Source: Tepidiphilus margaritifer DSM 15129
GTDB taxonomy: Bacteria; Pseudomonadota; Gammaproteobacteria; Burkholderiales; Rhodocyclaceae
Direction of reading: 5' to 3'
Length of the DNA stretch: 64,000 nt
NCBI RefSeq assembly: GCF_000425565.1
Contig: NZ_AUDR01000013.1
Coordinates: 248,001 to 312,000 of the forward strand
Positions within the stretch are counted from its first letter, which is position 1, and each line of letters opens with the position of its first letter. A model generated the notes under the pieces. That model worked only from the letters and a program-made list of their open reading frames with translations, did not search any database and was not told where the DNA came from. The translations under genes and the position numbers were made by a program. Of this stretch, positions 39,578-48,096 are shown piece after piece.

Positions 39578-40779
39578 CATTGCCTGGTTGCGGGTGGGGC
39601 GGCATCGGTCGGCCACAGCAGCCACAGGGCGACTTCGTCGCGCCGCCGCCCGGCGCGCTCGCCCGCCTCTTCTCCGCTGCCTTCATAGACGTCGACGCGC
39701 AAGGGACCCTGGATGGCCGCGCCCGTGTCCTGCGCCAGCATCAGCCGGGCGAAAGGCTGCTTGCCGGAGACGACGGCGTAGAGCGGCGCACCCAAGGGTA
39801 GGTGAGCCGGATCGACCGCGAGGCTGCGCTGCGGCGTGAGCGGTACGCCCAGGGTGCCGATGGGGCCGGGGCCGTCGGCGGGCAATTCGCGGAAGAAGAC
39901 GTAGGCCGGGTTGGCGTCGAGGAGCGCCTGACGCCGTTCGGGGTGGCGTTCGAGCCAGCGCCGTATGCCCTGCGCCGAGGCTTCTGGCAGGGTGAGTTCG
40001 CCGGAGTCGATGAGCAGGCGCCCGATGGAACGGTAAGGGTGTCCGTTGTGATCGGCATAGCCGATACGCACGGTCGAACCGTCGGTCAGGCGCAGCAGGC
40101 CGGAACCTTGGATCTGCAGGAAAAAGAAATCGAGTTCGTCGGCCGCCCAGAAGAGTATGGGGGCGGGTAGCCTCTCGCCCAGGGCGCGGATTTCGGCGCG
40201 GCTGTAATAGGGGACGAGCCGATTGCCTTCCAGCCGGCCCTTGAGGCGCAGATTCTTCGTCGCCGGCGCGACTTCGCCCAGGTCCACGGTGACGAGGTCG
40301 GCGGGCGGTCCGAGGATGGGGGTGCGGTGGCGGGCATCCGGCGTGCGGCTCGCGGCGATCAGCGGCTCGTAATAACCGGTGGCGAGCCCTGTGTCGCGGG
40401 CGCTGCCGTCGGGCTGCACCGCGACGAGCCGCCAAGGGCGCAGGCGTCGTTCGAGGAATCGGCGCAGGGTCGCGTCCTCGCGCGGCTGTTCGCGCGCCTC
40501 GCGGCAGACAGACTGCCAGGCAGGTTCGATCGCCTCGAGGCGGGGGCACCCGGCAAGAAAAGCATCCCAAGCCTCGCTGGGGCGATCCTCGCGCCAGCCC
40601 GGAAGATCGCTCCAGGTGTGCGGCTCGGTGCGCAAAGCGGGCGCAGGAGTGGGCCGGGGCACCTCCTGGGGTTCGGCGGGCGGGCAGACGCAGGGCGGCG
40701 TTTGCGGCGCCTCGCTGCGGCAGGCGGCCAGGGCGAGCAACGACAAGAGCAGCAAGCGGGACAAGGCAGAGGCGATCAT
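39577..40779 (-). CDS. mltA: Membrane-bound lytic murein transglycosylase A
   Basis: A 400-residue lipoprotein: signal peptide with lipobox L-A-A-C (Cys20), then a proline-rich linker and the MltA barrel domain (ATGYYEPLIAASRTPDARHR region, YYSRAEI, LDFFFLQIQGSG). It ends in a 3D domain with the catalytic Asp in LAQDTGAAIQG. It cuts glycan strands of the cell wall from the outer membrane. It is divergent from the DUF815 gene across a 73-base spacer. Confidence 0.94.
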   Translation of the reverse strand: MIASALSRLLLLSLLALAACRSEAPQTPPCVCPPAEPQEVPRPTPAPALRTEPHTWSDLPGWREDRPSEAWDAFLAGCPRLEAIEPAWQSVCREAREQPREDATLRRFLERRLRPWRLVAVQPDGSARDTGLATGYYEPLIAASRTPDARHRTPILGPPADLVTVDLGEVAPATKNLRLKGRLEGNRLVPYYSRAEIRALGERLPAPILFWAADELDFFFLQIQGSGLLRLTDGSTVRIGYADHNGHPYRSIGRLLIDSGELTLPEASAQGIRRWLERHPERRQALLDANPAYVFFRELPADGPGPIGTLGVPLTPQRSLAVDPAHLPLGAPLYAVVSGKQPFARLMLAQDTGAAIQGPLRVDVYEGSGEEAGERAGRRRDEVALWLLWPTDAAPPATRQ

Positions 40780-40800
40780 CTTCGTCTACGGCATGTTCGG

Positions 40801-40816
40801 CCCGAGTATACTCGGG
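40801..40816. promoter_or_regulatory. 16-bp perfect palindrome in the mltA / DUF815 spacer
   Basis: CCCGAGTATACTCGGG is a perfect inverted repeat centred 44 bases before the DUF815 start codon. It contains TATACT, a plausible -10 box for the DUF815 gene, so a dimeric regulator bound here would block that promoter. No -35 box is obvious. Operator function is inference. Confidence 0.45.
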
Positions 40817-40852
40817 GCAGAGGGGCGACAGGCCCGTTTTTGTGGAGGAAGA

Positions 40853-41752
40853 ATGAACGAAGGTGAAGTGAATACCTTGGTCGCTGCCCTCGAGCGCCTG
40901 GCCGCGGCGTTGGAAACACTGGGGGCGACCCGGGGGGCGGCGGAATTGCGCTGGCCGGAAGAAGAGGGTTTGGCCTACTGGTATCGGCGCGTGGGCGGGC
41001 GCGGCGTGCTGCAGCCGGTGCGGCGGCCGCATCGCCTGCGGCTCGACGATCTCAAGGACATCGAGCCGCAGAAGGCGCGCGTGGTGCGCAACACCGAACA
41101 GTTCCTCGCCGGACGTCCGGCGAACAACGTGCTGCTCACGGGGGCGCGCGGCACGGGGAAGTCTTCCCTGGTGAAGGCGCTGCTCACCGAGTACGCCGAT
41201 CAGGGGTTGAGGCTGGTGGAAATGGAGAAGACCGATCTGGTCGATCTGCCCGATCTGCTCGCCTGCCTCGAGACTCGGCCCGAGCGTTTCATCGTCTTCG
41301 TCGACGATCTCTCGTTCGAGGAGGGCGAGCCGGCCTACAAGATGCTCAAGAGCGTGCTCGACGGCTCGGTGTGGGCCCAACCGGACAATGTGCTCCTCTA
41401 CGCGACCTCCAACCGGCGGCATCTGATGCCGGAGTTCTTCCACGAGAACGAGGGGACGCGCCACGTCGGCGAGGAGGTGCATCCGGCCGAGGCGGTGGAG
41501 GAAAAAATCTCGCTCTCCGAGCGTTTCGGCCTGTGGGTGTCGTTCTACCCCTTTTCGCAGGAGGAATATCTCACCATCGTCGCGCATTGGCTGCGTTCGT
41601 TCGGCGCCGGCGAGGCCGAGATCGAGGCGGCGCGCGCCGAGGCGTTGCAATGGGCGATCGAGCGCGGCTCGCGTTCCGGCCGGGTGGCCTGGCAGTTCGC
41701 GCGGGATTGGGCGGGGCGACATGGCTTGCCGCGCAAGGAGCCTCGAGGGTGA
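40853..41752 (+). CDS. DUF815 AAA+ ATPase
   Basis: A 299-residue AAA+ ATPase of the DUF815 family. Walker A is GARGTGKS at 97-104, followed by Walker B around IVFVDDLSFEEGE and a sensor-like YATSNRRHLMPE. The cellular role of this family is unknown. The gene ends inside the GTGA overlap with the Nudix/ThiE gene, so the two are translationally coupled. The ATG was chosen for the GGAGGAAGA ribosome site just before it. Confidence 0.9.
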   Translation: MNEGEVNTLVAALERLAAALETLGATRGAAELRWPEEEGLAYWYRRVGGRGVLQPVRRPHRLRLDDLKDIEPQKARVVRNTEQFLAGRPANNVLLTGARGTGKSSLVKALLTEYADQGLRLVEMEKTDLVDLPDLLACLETRPERFIVFVDDLSFEEGEPAYKMLKSVLDGSVWAQPDNVLLYATSNRRHLMPEFFHENEGTRHVGEEVHPAEAVEEKISLSERFGLWVSFYPFSQEEYLTIVAHWLRSFGAGEAEIEAARAEALQWAIERGSRSGRVAWQFARDWAGRHGLPRKEPRG

Positions 41753-42699
41753 AACGCGTGGAAGTGGCCGCGGCGGTGCTGCGGCGCGACGACGGCGCCG
41801 TGCTGCTGGGGCAACGGGCCGAGGGAACGTTCTGCCCCGGCTACTGGGAATTTCCCGGCGGCAAGGTGGAGCCGGGCGAGACGCCGGCGCAGGCGCTGGT
41901 GCGCGAACTGGCCGAAGAGCTGGAGATCGCCGTGGCGCCCGAAGACGTGCTGCCGTGGGTGGTGCGCGAGCATGCCTATGCGCACGCGCACGTGCGGCTG
42001 CATTTCTTTCGCATCGGGCGCTGGTCGGGCGAGCCTCGGGCGCGGGTCCATGCGGCGCTTGCCTGGGTGCGGCCGCCGGGAATGACGGTCGCCCCTCTGT
42101 TGCCCGCCAACGGCCCCGTGTGGAAATTCCTCGCCCTGCCGGAGCGGATGCTGGTGAGCGGCGTGGCGGCGATGCTCGAAGCGGGGGAGTCGCTCGCTGC
42201 GGCGCTCGAACGGCAGGAGGCGGCGCTCGTTCGCGCGCGCGTGCTGGGACCGGTGCTCGTGCAGGTGCGCGAGCCCGTGGCGCTCGCCGAAGCGCTGGTG
42301 CGTCGGCTGCGTCCCCATCTGGGGCCGGAAGATCTCCTGGTGCTCAATGGCGAGGTCGATGAGGCCCGGGCGCTGGGCACGGGGCTGCACCTGCCGCAGC
42401 GGCGGCTGGAATCGCTTTCCCGGCGACCCGAGCTGCCCTGGGTCGGAGCCTCCGTGCATGAGGCGTCCGCCTTGCGTCGCGCCGAGGCTTTGGCGCTGGA
42501 TTATGCGGTTTTGGGGCCGGTGCGACCGACCCGCTCGCATCCGGGCATGGCGGCGCTCGGCTGGCGGGGGTTCGAGGAAATCGCGCGCGGTGCGGCGATC
42601 CCGGTCTATGCCATTGGCGGGTTGGGACCGGCGGATCTGGAGGATGCGCGCCGCGCTGGTGCGCACGGCGTGGCGGGGATCCGCGCTTGGTGGAGCTAG
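41749..42699 (+). CDS. Nudix hydrolase fused to a ThiE-like domain
   Basis: A 316-residue fusion. Residues 1-~130 are a MutT-type Nudix domain; the Nudix box runs G38 to I60, with E44, R52, E53, E56 and E57 in place. The glycine normally found at position 59 is Glu. Residues ~145-316 form a thiamine-phosphate-synthase-like TIM barrel (LGPVRPTRSHPG, YAIGGLGPADLEDARRAGA). The protein likely cleans 8-oxo-dGTP; the ThiE-like half may act on a pyrimidine-type product. It starts at a GTG overlapping the DUF815 stop and converges on yacG with 4 bases between. Confidence 0.88.
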   Translation: MKRVEVAAAVLRRDDGAVLLGQRAEGTFCPGYWEFPGGKVEPGETPAQALVRELAEELEIAVAPEDVLPWVVREHAYAHAHVRLHFFRIGRWSGEPRARVHAALAWVRPPGMTVAPLLPANGPVWKFLALPERMLVSGVAAMLEAGESLAAALERQEAALVRARVLGPVLVQVREPVALAEALVRRLRPHLGPEDLLVLNGEVDEARALGTGLHLPQRRLESLSRRPELPWVGASVHEASALRRAEALALDYAVLGPVRPTRSHPGMAALGWRGFEEIARGAAIPVYAIGGLGPADLEDARRAGAHGVAGIRAWWS

Positions 42700-42703
42700 C
42701 CGT

Positions 42704-42907
42704 CTATTGCGATTCGTCGCCGGTTTCGGATGGTCTTTCTCCGGCCGAGGAAAGGCGATAGCGTTCGTCGGCCCAGGCGCCGAGATCGATGAGTTTGCAG
42801 CGCTCGGAGCAGAATGGGCGCCAGCGTGATTCCGGCGTCCAGGGCACCGGTTTGCCGCAGGTGGGGCAGGAGACGAGGCGCGGCGTCTTCGGCGTGGTGT
42901 CGTTCAT
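42704..42907 (-). CDS. yacG: DNA gyrase inhibitor YacG
   Basis: A 67-residue zinc-binding protein with four cysteines (C14, C17, C33, C37: CPTCGK...FCSERC), the YacG signature. It binds GyrB and inhibits DNA gyrase. It ends the coaE-zapD-yacG cluster and lies 12 bases past zapD. The acidic C-terminal tail is typical. Confidence 0.93.
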   Translation of the reverse strand: MNDTTPKTPRLVSCPTCGKPVPWTPESRWRPFCSERCKLIDLGAWADERYRLSSAGERPSETGDESQ

Positions 42908-42919
42908 GGCATATCCCTT

Positions 42920-43678
42920 TCAGAGTCGGCATAGTTCGAGCACGAAGGGGACGTCGAGTTCCAGCGGTTGGGTGGAGGGGCGGAGATCGCTGCGGGGCGG
43001 GCCGAATCGCAGGTTGATGAGGTACTTGTTGGCCGACATCGAGGGAATGACCTGCAGCGCGGGGTCGACATGGACGCGGGCGAGCAGGCAGCAGGCGCCC
43101 CTGAGCTCGCGCTGGTAGGCGCCGCGGGGGGCGATGGCCTCGAATCGTTCCGCATTGCCCCGCAGGAGGCTGAGCACGAGCTCGATGCCGTCGCGAATCG
43201 GCTGCAGCGCCGCGGTCCAGCGCTCGAGCGCCGCGGTGCGCGATTCGGGCGGCTGCTCCAGCCAGAAATGGTAGGCGGGGGCGTCGAAGGCGCAGAGTCC
43301 GCCGGGGACGTGGGCGCGTGAGCGCAGCGCCATCAGCCATTCGTTTTCGCGTAAGTAATGATCCACCCGGCCGACCATGTTCAACAGGGCGGCGCGCGTG
43401 CGTTCGATGTCTTCGACGAGGTCGGCAACGCGCTGGGTATCGACTTGTTCCGCGGGCAGGGCGAGCAGGGCAGCGCGCTGGCGATCGAGTTCCTGCATCA
43501 GGTCGAGCTTGAGATCGGTGCGCCCGGCGATGTCGGCGAGTTCGAAGAGGGTGATGATCGCGGCGTGGTGGTCGTAGCGGTGTTTGCCTTCGAGGAAGTG
43601 GCTCCAACGTCGCCAGACGTCTTCGAGGCGCAGTAGGGTGCGAATGCGCTCGGTGAGAGGGAATTCGAAAAGGATCAT
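42920..43678 (-). CDS. zapD: Cell division protein ZapD
   Basis: A 252-residue ZapD (YacF) protein that bundles FtsZ filaments and stabilises the Z ring. Recognisable segments are the N-terminal FEFPLTERIRTLLRLEDVW and the C-terminal NLRFGPPRSDLRPSTQPLEL region. The ATG overlaps the coaE stop (ATGA on the minus strand). Upstream in-frame codons fall inside coaE and were rejected. Confidence 0.95.
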   Translation of the reverse strand: MILFEFPLTERIRTLLRLEDVWRRWSHFLEGKHRYDHHAAIITLFELADIAGRTDLKLDLMQELDRQRAALLALPAEQVDTQRVADLVEDIERTRAALLNMVGRVDHYLRENEWLMALRSRAHVPGGLCAFDAPAYHFWLEQPPESRTAALERWTAALQPIRDGIELVLSLLRGNAERFEAIAPRGAYQRELRGACCLLARVHVDPALQVIPSMSANKYLINLRFGPPRSDLRPSTQPLELDVPFVLELCRL

Positions 43679-44301
43679 GGCGGCGCGCTCCGGGCGAGTT
43701 CGCGGTAGAGCCGATCGAGCGCTTCGACCTGGGCGTGGAGCTGGGCGAGATCGCCCCCGTTGTCGAGGATGTGGTCGGCGGCCGCCAGCCGCTCGGTGCG
43801 GCTTGCCTGCTGTGCCATGATGCGGCAGATCAGGTCCTCGTCCAGGCCGCTGCGTGCGCGCACTCGGGCGATCTGGATTTCTTCGGGGCAGTCGACCACG
43901 GCGATGCGTTGGCAACGGCGGCGGTAGTCTTCGCCCGCTTCGATGAGTAGCGGCACCACGAGCACGACGTAGGGTGCCTTGGTGGCGGCAAGGCAACGCG
44001 CGTCGGCTTCCTGGCGGATCAGGGGGTGCAGGATGGATTCCAGCCGATGCTTCACCTCGGGGTCGGTGAAGGCGAGCGTGCGCATTTTGGCGCGATCGAG
44101 CGCGCCGTCGGGGGTGAGGATGTCTGGACCGAAGGCGGCGACGAGCGCCGGGATCGCCACGCCGCCGGCAGCAGTGAGTTCATGGGCGATGGCGTCGGTG
44201 TCGACCACGGCGGCGCCGAGCCGCGCGAAGTGCTCGGCAGCGGCGCTCTTGCCGCTGCCGATGCCACCGGTCAGACCGACGACGAAGGGGGAGCGACTCA
44301 T
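43675..44301 (-). CDS. coaE: Dephospho-CoA kinase
   Basis: A 208-residue kinase for the last step of coenzyme A synthesis. The P-loop GGIGSGKS is at residues 12-19, with DTDAIAHELT next. It overlaps zapD and also overlaps the SPOR gene stop (ATGA), so it is linked in both directions. In many betaproteobacteria coaE follows pilD; here pilBCD are absent and coaE instead follows the SPOR-domain gene. Confidence 0.95.
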   Translation of the reverse strand: MSRSPFVVGLTGGIGSGKSAAAEHFARLGAAVVDTDAIAHELTAAGGVAIPALVAAFGPDILTPDGALDRAKMRTLAFTDPEVKHRLESILHPLIRQEADARCLAATKAPYVVLVVPLLIEAGEDYRRRCQRIAVVDCPEEIQIARVRARSGLDEDLICRIMAQQASRTERLAAADHILDNGGDLAQLHAQVEALDRLYRELARSAPP

Positions 44302-45107
44302 GGGCGGCACGTATTGACGGAAACCTGCGGAAAGCGGGCCTGGATGCGCCGTCGCAGATCACCGGCAACATCGGAAGGGCACAAGTAAGTGAGTTCGGCG
44401 ACGGAGGTGGTGCGCGCGACGATCTGCGCCCCGTTGACGTTCTTCTGGCGTAGTTCGGCGAGCCGTTTCTCGGCGCTTTCCTGCGAGCGGAAGAGACCGA
44501 GCGAAATACCCCACTTTAGGGGGCCGGCATCACGGATCACGAAGGCGTCGTCGACGCCGGCTTGATGTAGATTTTCCAGCCGACGGTTCGCTGCCGCCGC
44601 ACTACCTTGGGAGGGAAGCACCACGCGCCAGCTGGAGGGTTTCTCGCTTTGCCGCTCCTGGACTTGGACTCCGGGTAGCCCTCGGGGCAATTCTTTGAGT
44701 GCCGGCAGGATCTTGGGATCGATGTCGCTCACGCGTAGGCAGGCGAGGGGCGGGCGCGGGGAAGTGGCCGCGGCAACCGTCGGCTTGGGGGGTGGCGGGT
44801 CGGCGGTTGCCGCTGCAGGCGCAGGCTCCGCCGCGGGTGAGGCGGATTCGGGGGATGCCGGCGGCGGAGCGGGAGGGGCATCGCCGTCTGCCTTGCCCTC
44901 GGCTGAGGGGGGATTCTGGTCGGTTCGAGGAGGAAGGTTGGTGGCGTCGTGGCCGGGCACGGCAGCGAGGATCTGCAAGCGGTCAGGGCGCAGGGGCTGT
45001 TCGGCGGCGGCGCGCGCCGCTTCGGGAGATGGCCGCGGCAGCAGGCCGGCAGTCATCGCCAGCAGCAGAGCGTTGACGAGCAGGAGCAGCGCGATCAGGA
45101 GGCGCAT
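44298..45107 (-). CDS. SPOR-domain membrane protein
   Basis: A 269-residue protein: N-terminal transmembrane or uncleaved signal helix (LLIALLLLVNALLLAMTAGLL), a long Pro/Ala-rich linker, and a C-terminal SPOR-like domain with the GISLGLFRSQESAEKRLAEL motif. SPOR domains bind denuded peptidoglycan at the division septum. A SPOR gene typically follows birA-coaX in betaproteobacteria; here trpB2 stands between. It lies 18 bases past the trpB2 stop and overlaps coaE. Confidence 0.85.
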   Translation of the reverse strand: MRLLIALLLLVNALLLAMTAGLLPRPSPEAARAAAEQPLRPDRLQILAAVPGHDATNLPPRTDQNPPSAEGKADGDAPPAPPPASPESASPAAEPAPAAATADPPPPKPTVAAATSPRPPLACLRVSDIDPKILPALKELPRGLPGVQVQERQSEKPSSWRVVLPSQGSAAAANRRLENLHQAGVDDAFVIRDAGPLKWGISLGLFRSQESAEKRLAELRQKNVNGAQIVARTTSVAELTYLCPSDVAGDLRRRIQARFPQVSVNTCRP

Positions 45108-45125
45108 CGCCGCAATTCCTCTGTC

Positions 45126-46493
45126 TCAGCCCACGCTCGGCAGCGTGCGCAGTGCTTCGGCCAGAAGCTCATCGGGCAGGGTGTAATCTTCGAGCTCGCC
45201 GCGCAAGTAGCGCTCGTAGGCGCTCATGTCGAAGTGCCCGTGTCCCGTGAGGTTGAAGAGCAGCACCTTGGCTTCGCCCGTTTCCTTGCAGCGCAGCGCT
45301 TCGTCGATCACGGCGCGGATGGCGTGGCAGGATTCCGGCGCGGGGATGATCCCCTCGGCGCGGGCGAACTGGATGCCGGCCTCGAACGTGGCCCGTTGCG
45401 GCACGGCGAGCGCCTCGACCTGACCCTCATGCACGAGCTGCGACACCAGGGGGGAGGCGCCATGGTAGCGCAGGCCGCCGGCGTGGATGCCCGGCGGCAC
45501 GAAGTCGTGTCCCAAGGTGTACATCCGCATGAGGGGGGTGAAACCGGAGGCATCGCCGTAATCGTAGGCGTAGGTGCCCTTGGTGAGGGTGGGACAGGAT
45601 TCGGGTTCCACCGCCACGCAGCGCAGATCTGCCGCGCGTCGTTCGCCAGAGAACTTGTCGGCGAGGAAGGGGAAGGCGATGCCGCCAAAGCTCGAGCCGC
45701 CGCCGCAGGGGCCGAAGATCACGTCGGGATAAAGGCCGATCTTCTCGAACTGCTTCTTCGCTTCCAGCCCGATGAGGCTTTGATGCAGTAGGACGTGGTT
45801 GAGCACCGAGCCGAGGGTGTAGTTGGTGTCGGGGCGGGAGGCGGCCTCCTCGACGGCTTCCGAGATGGCGATGCCCAAAGAGCCCGGATGATCCGGCTCG
45901 ACGGCCAGGATGCGGCGGCCGGTTTCGGTGAGCGGTGATGGGCTGGCGTGCACTTCCGCGCCCCAGGTTTCCATCAACACACGGCGCTGCGGCTTTTGCT
46001 GGTAGCTCACGCGCACCATGTAGACGCGCACCTCCAACCCGAACATCTGGCCGGCGAACGCGATCGAGGAGCCCCACTGGCCGGCGCCGGTCTCGGTGGT
46101 GAGCCGTTTGATGCCGACCTGGCGGTTGTAATAGGCTTGGGGCACGGCGGAATTGGGCTTGTGCGAACCGGCCGGCGAGACGCCCTCGTACTTGAAGAAA
46201 ATCTTGGCCGGCGTACCCAGACGCCGCTCTAGGCGTACGGCGCGCATGAGCGGCGAGGGGCGCCAGATGGCATAGGTTTCGCGCACCGCGTCGGGAATGG
46301 CGATCCAGCGCTCGCGGCTCATTTCCTGCTCGAGGATGGGCTCGGGAAAGATCGCGGCCATCGCCGAGGGATCGACCGGCTTGCCGTCCGGCCCGAGCGG
46401 CGGGGCGGGAGGGGTGGAGAGATCGGCGGCGATGTTGTACCAATGCGTCGGAATCTCGTGCTCTTCGAGGAGGACCCGGGTTGGTTCGCTCAT
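45126..46493 (-). CDS. TrpB2-type tryptophan synthase beta chain
   Basis: A 455-residue PLP enzyme of the TrpB2 branch, longer than classical TrpB (~400). The PLP lysine is K112 (AGSHKPNSA) and the phosphate-binding loop is [11 protein letters not shown]. TrpB2 enzymes can condense serine with free indole without a TrpA partner; no trpA is near. The start overlaps the coaX stop (ATGA), so it is locked into the birA-coaX transcript. Indole salvage is the usual proposal; its role here is inferred. Confidence 0.9.
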   Translation of the reverse strand: MSEPTRVLLEEHEIPTHWYNIAADLSTPPAPPLGPDGKPVDPSAMAAIFPEPILEQEMSRERWIAIPDAVRETYAIWRPSPLMRAVRLERRLGTPAKIFFKYEGVSPAGSHKPNSAVPQAYYNRQVGIKRLTTETGAGQWGSSIAFAGQMFGLEVRVYMVRVSYQQKPQRRVLMETWGAEVHASPSPLTETGRRILAVEPDHPGSLGIAISEAVEEAASRPDTNYTLGSVLNHVLLHQSLIGLEAKKQFEKIGLYPDVIFGPCGGGSSFGGIAFPFLADKFSGERRAADLRCVAVEPESCPTLTKGTYAYDYGDASGFTPLMRMYTLGHDFVPPGIHAGGLRYHGASPLVSQLVHEGQVEALAVPQRATFEAGIQFARAEGIIPAPESCHAIRAVIDEALRCKETGEAKVLLFNLTGHGHFDMSAYERYLRGELEDYTLPDELLAEALRTLPSVG

Positions 46494-47251
46494 GGGGCGT
46501 GCTCTTGGATGACGATCGGAGAATTCGTGCAGGGGCTGGAGGCGGCGACCACGGCCAGGCCCCGCAGGACGAGATTATCCACCGTCCGGGCCGGAATGGC
46601 CAGATGCCCGGCGATGATGTCGGCGTCGCCACCCGAGAGCAGGGTCATGGCACCGCAGGCAGACCCCTCCATGACCCGATAGTAATGTTCGATGGCCCCG
46701 ACCTGGGCGAGCAGGCAGCCGCTGGCGATGGCGTCGCGCGTATTGGTCGGTGGCAGGTGAATGTCGCCGCTGGCAAAGGGCAGGCGCGCGGTGGCACGCA
46801 CCAGGCTCGAGCGCATGGTGGTGAGGCCGGGGAGAATCAATCCGCCGCGAAAGTGCCCGTCGGCATCGAGCCAATCCACCGTGGTGGCGGTGCCGCAGCA
46901 CACCACCAGGGCCGCGCCCGCGTGCAGGTGGTGCGCGGCGATGAGCGCGGCCCAACGGTCGGCGCCGAGCCGCTCGGGTTCGTCGTAGCCGTTCGTGACG
47001 CCGCAGCACTTGGCCTGCGCCACGAGCCAATGAATCGGGCCAAGCTGTCGTTCGAGTTCGAGGGCGAGGCGATCGTGGGCAACATTCACGCCCAAGCGCC
47101 GGGTCGAGGCGGGTAGCCGCGCACGCATCGCCTCGATCCAGCGGGGAATGTCGACGTGGCGGCAAGCGCCGGTTTCGCACCACTGCTCGCCGTCGAGCAG
47201 GGCCCATTTGAGCCGCGTGTTGCCCAGATCGAGGAGTAGCGTCGGATTCAT
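46490..47251 (-). CDS. coaX: Type III pantothenate kinase
   Basis: A 253-residue CoaX-type pantothenate kinase, the first step of coenzyme A synthesis. Typical elements are Asp8 in [12 protein letters not shown], the region around [16 protein letters not shown] and the [10 protein letters not shown] segment. It overlaps birA upstream and trpB2 downstream by 4 bases each. Start and stop of the same transcript thus carry the first (coaX) and last (coaE) steps of CoA synthesis. Confidence 0.93.
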   Translation of the reverse strand: MNPTLLLDLGNTRLKWALLDGEQWCETGACRHVDIPRWIEAMRARLPASTRRLGVNVAHDRLALELERQLGPIHWLVAQAKCCGVTNGYDEPERLGADRWAALIAAHHLHAGAALVVCCGTATTVDWLDADGHFRGGLILPGLTTMRSSLVRATARLPFASGDIHLPPTNTRDAIASGCLLAQVGAIEHYYRVMEGSACGAMTLLSGGDADIIAGHLAIPARTVDNLVLRGLAVVAASSPCTNSPIVIQEHAP

Positions 47252-48051
47252 GCGAGAGGACGCAGCGAGACGTCGCCGACGCAGCAGGCGATGCGCCCGG
47301 CCGTGGTGTCGAGCAGCAGGCGACCCGTGTCGTCGACGCCGGCGGCTATCCCGACGGTTTCGCGCTCGCCGTCGCGCACGACCACCGAACGTCCCGCGTA
47401 GGCATCGAGCGCGTTCCACTGTTCCTGCCAGGGAGCGAAGCCGTGACCGGCGAGATAAGACGCGCGGACGGCATCGAGCCGTTCGAGGAGGGTCGCAAGG
47501 AGGGCGTCCCGCGGCGGTAAAGGGCAGAGGTGCCGCGCGAGCGCGGTGGCGGGTATTCCGCCCTCGGGATGGAAGTCCGGCGGCAGGTCGAGATTGAGCC
47601 CGATGCCGACGACGACGCGGGTCGGTGCCGCATGGCGACTCTGCGCTTCGATGAGCACACCACCCGCCTTGGCGCCGGCAACGAGCAGGTCGTTGGGCCA
47701 CTTGAGCCCCACGCCGGGCACGCCCAGCGCCTGCAAGCCTCGAGCGAGCGCCACGCCGACGGCAAGCGGCAGCGCGGCGAGCGAAGTAGCCGGAGGAAAG
47801 GCGAAGAGGCAGGAGAAGGTGAGGCTCGCGTCGGGCCAGGATTGCCAGGCGCGGGCTTGTCGTCCCCGCCCTTGGGTCTGCCGGTCGGTACCCACGACGG
47901 TGAGCGAGCCGGGATCGGGCAGAGGCAGGCGCATCGCCTCATCGTTGGTCGAGGCGCATTCGGCGAGCCAATGAAGGTCGAGCCGCCGGGCGAGCGATTC
48001 GGGCAAGCGCCGGTGCACGGCCGCCGGATCGACAGAGGGAGAAACGGACAT
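47248..48051 (-). CDS. birA: Biotin-protein ligase, no DNA-binding domain
   Basis: A 267-residue biotin-[acetyl-CoA-carboxylase] ligase. The biotin/ATP loop GRGRQ is at 61-65 (in TQGRGRQARAW) and KWPNDLLV follows. The N-terminal helix-turn-helix of the E. coli BirA repressor is missing, so this is a monofunctional ligase and not a bio operon repressor. It overlaps coaX by 4 bases, the familiar birA-coaX arrangement. The gap to ntrC is 45 bases. Confidence 0.93.
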   Translation of the reverse strand: MSVSPSVDPAAVHRRLPESLARRLDLHWLAECASTNDEAMRLPLPDPGSLTVVGTDRQTQGRGRQARAWQSWPDASLTFSCLFAFPPATSLAALPLAVGVALARGLQALGVPGVGLKWPNDLLVAGAKAGGVLIEAQSRHAAPTRVVVGIGLNLDLPPDFHPEGGIPATALARHLCPLPPRDALLATLLERLDAVRASYLAGHGFAPWQEQWNALDAYAGRSVVVRDGERETVGIAAGVDDTGRLLLDTTAGRIACCVGDVSLRPLA

Positions 48052-48096
48052 GAGGCGTCGCAGCCAGGGTGCGAAGCGGTTATTGTACGGCAGGCA

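Noticed and set aside
37043-39625. Very long open frame (860 codons) on the minus strand
   Set aside because: It is antisense to rlmI and the Rieske oxygenase, both of which have full motif sets. High GC content leaves such frames open by chance, and the peptide resembles no family.
39683-41722. 679-codon open frame on the minus strand
   Set aside because: It overlaps mltA in another frame and is antisense to the DUF815 ATPase. No motifs; GC-driven shadow.
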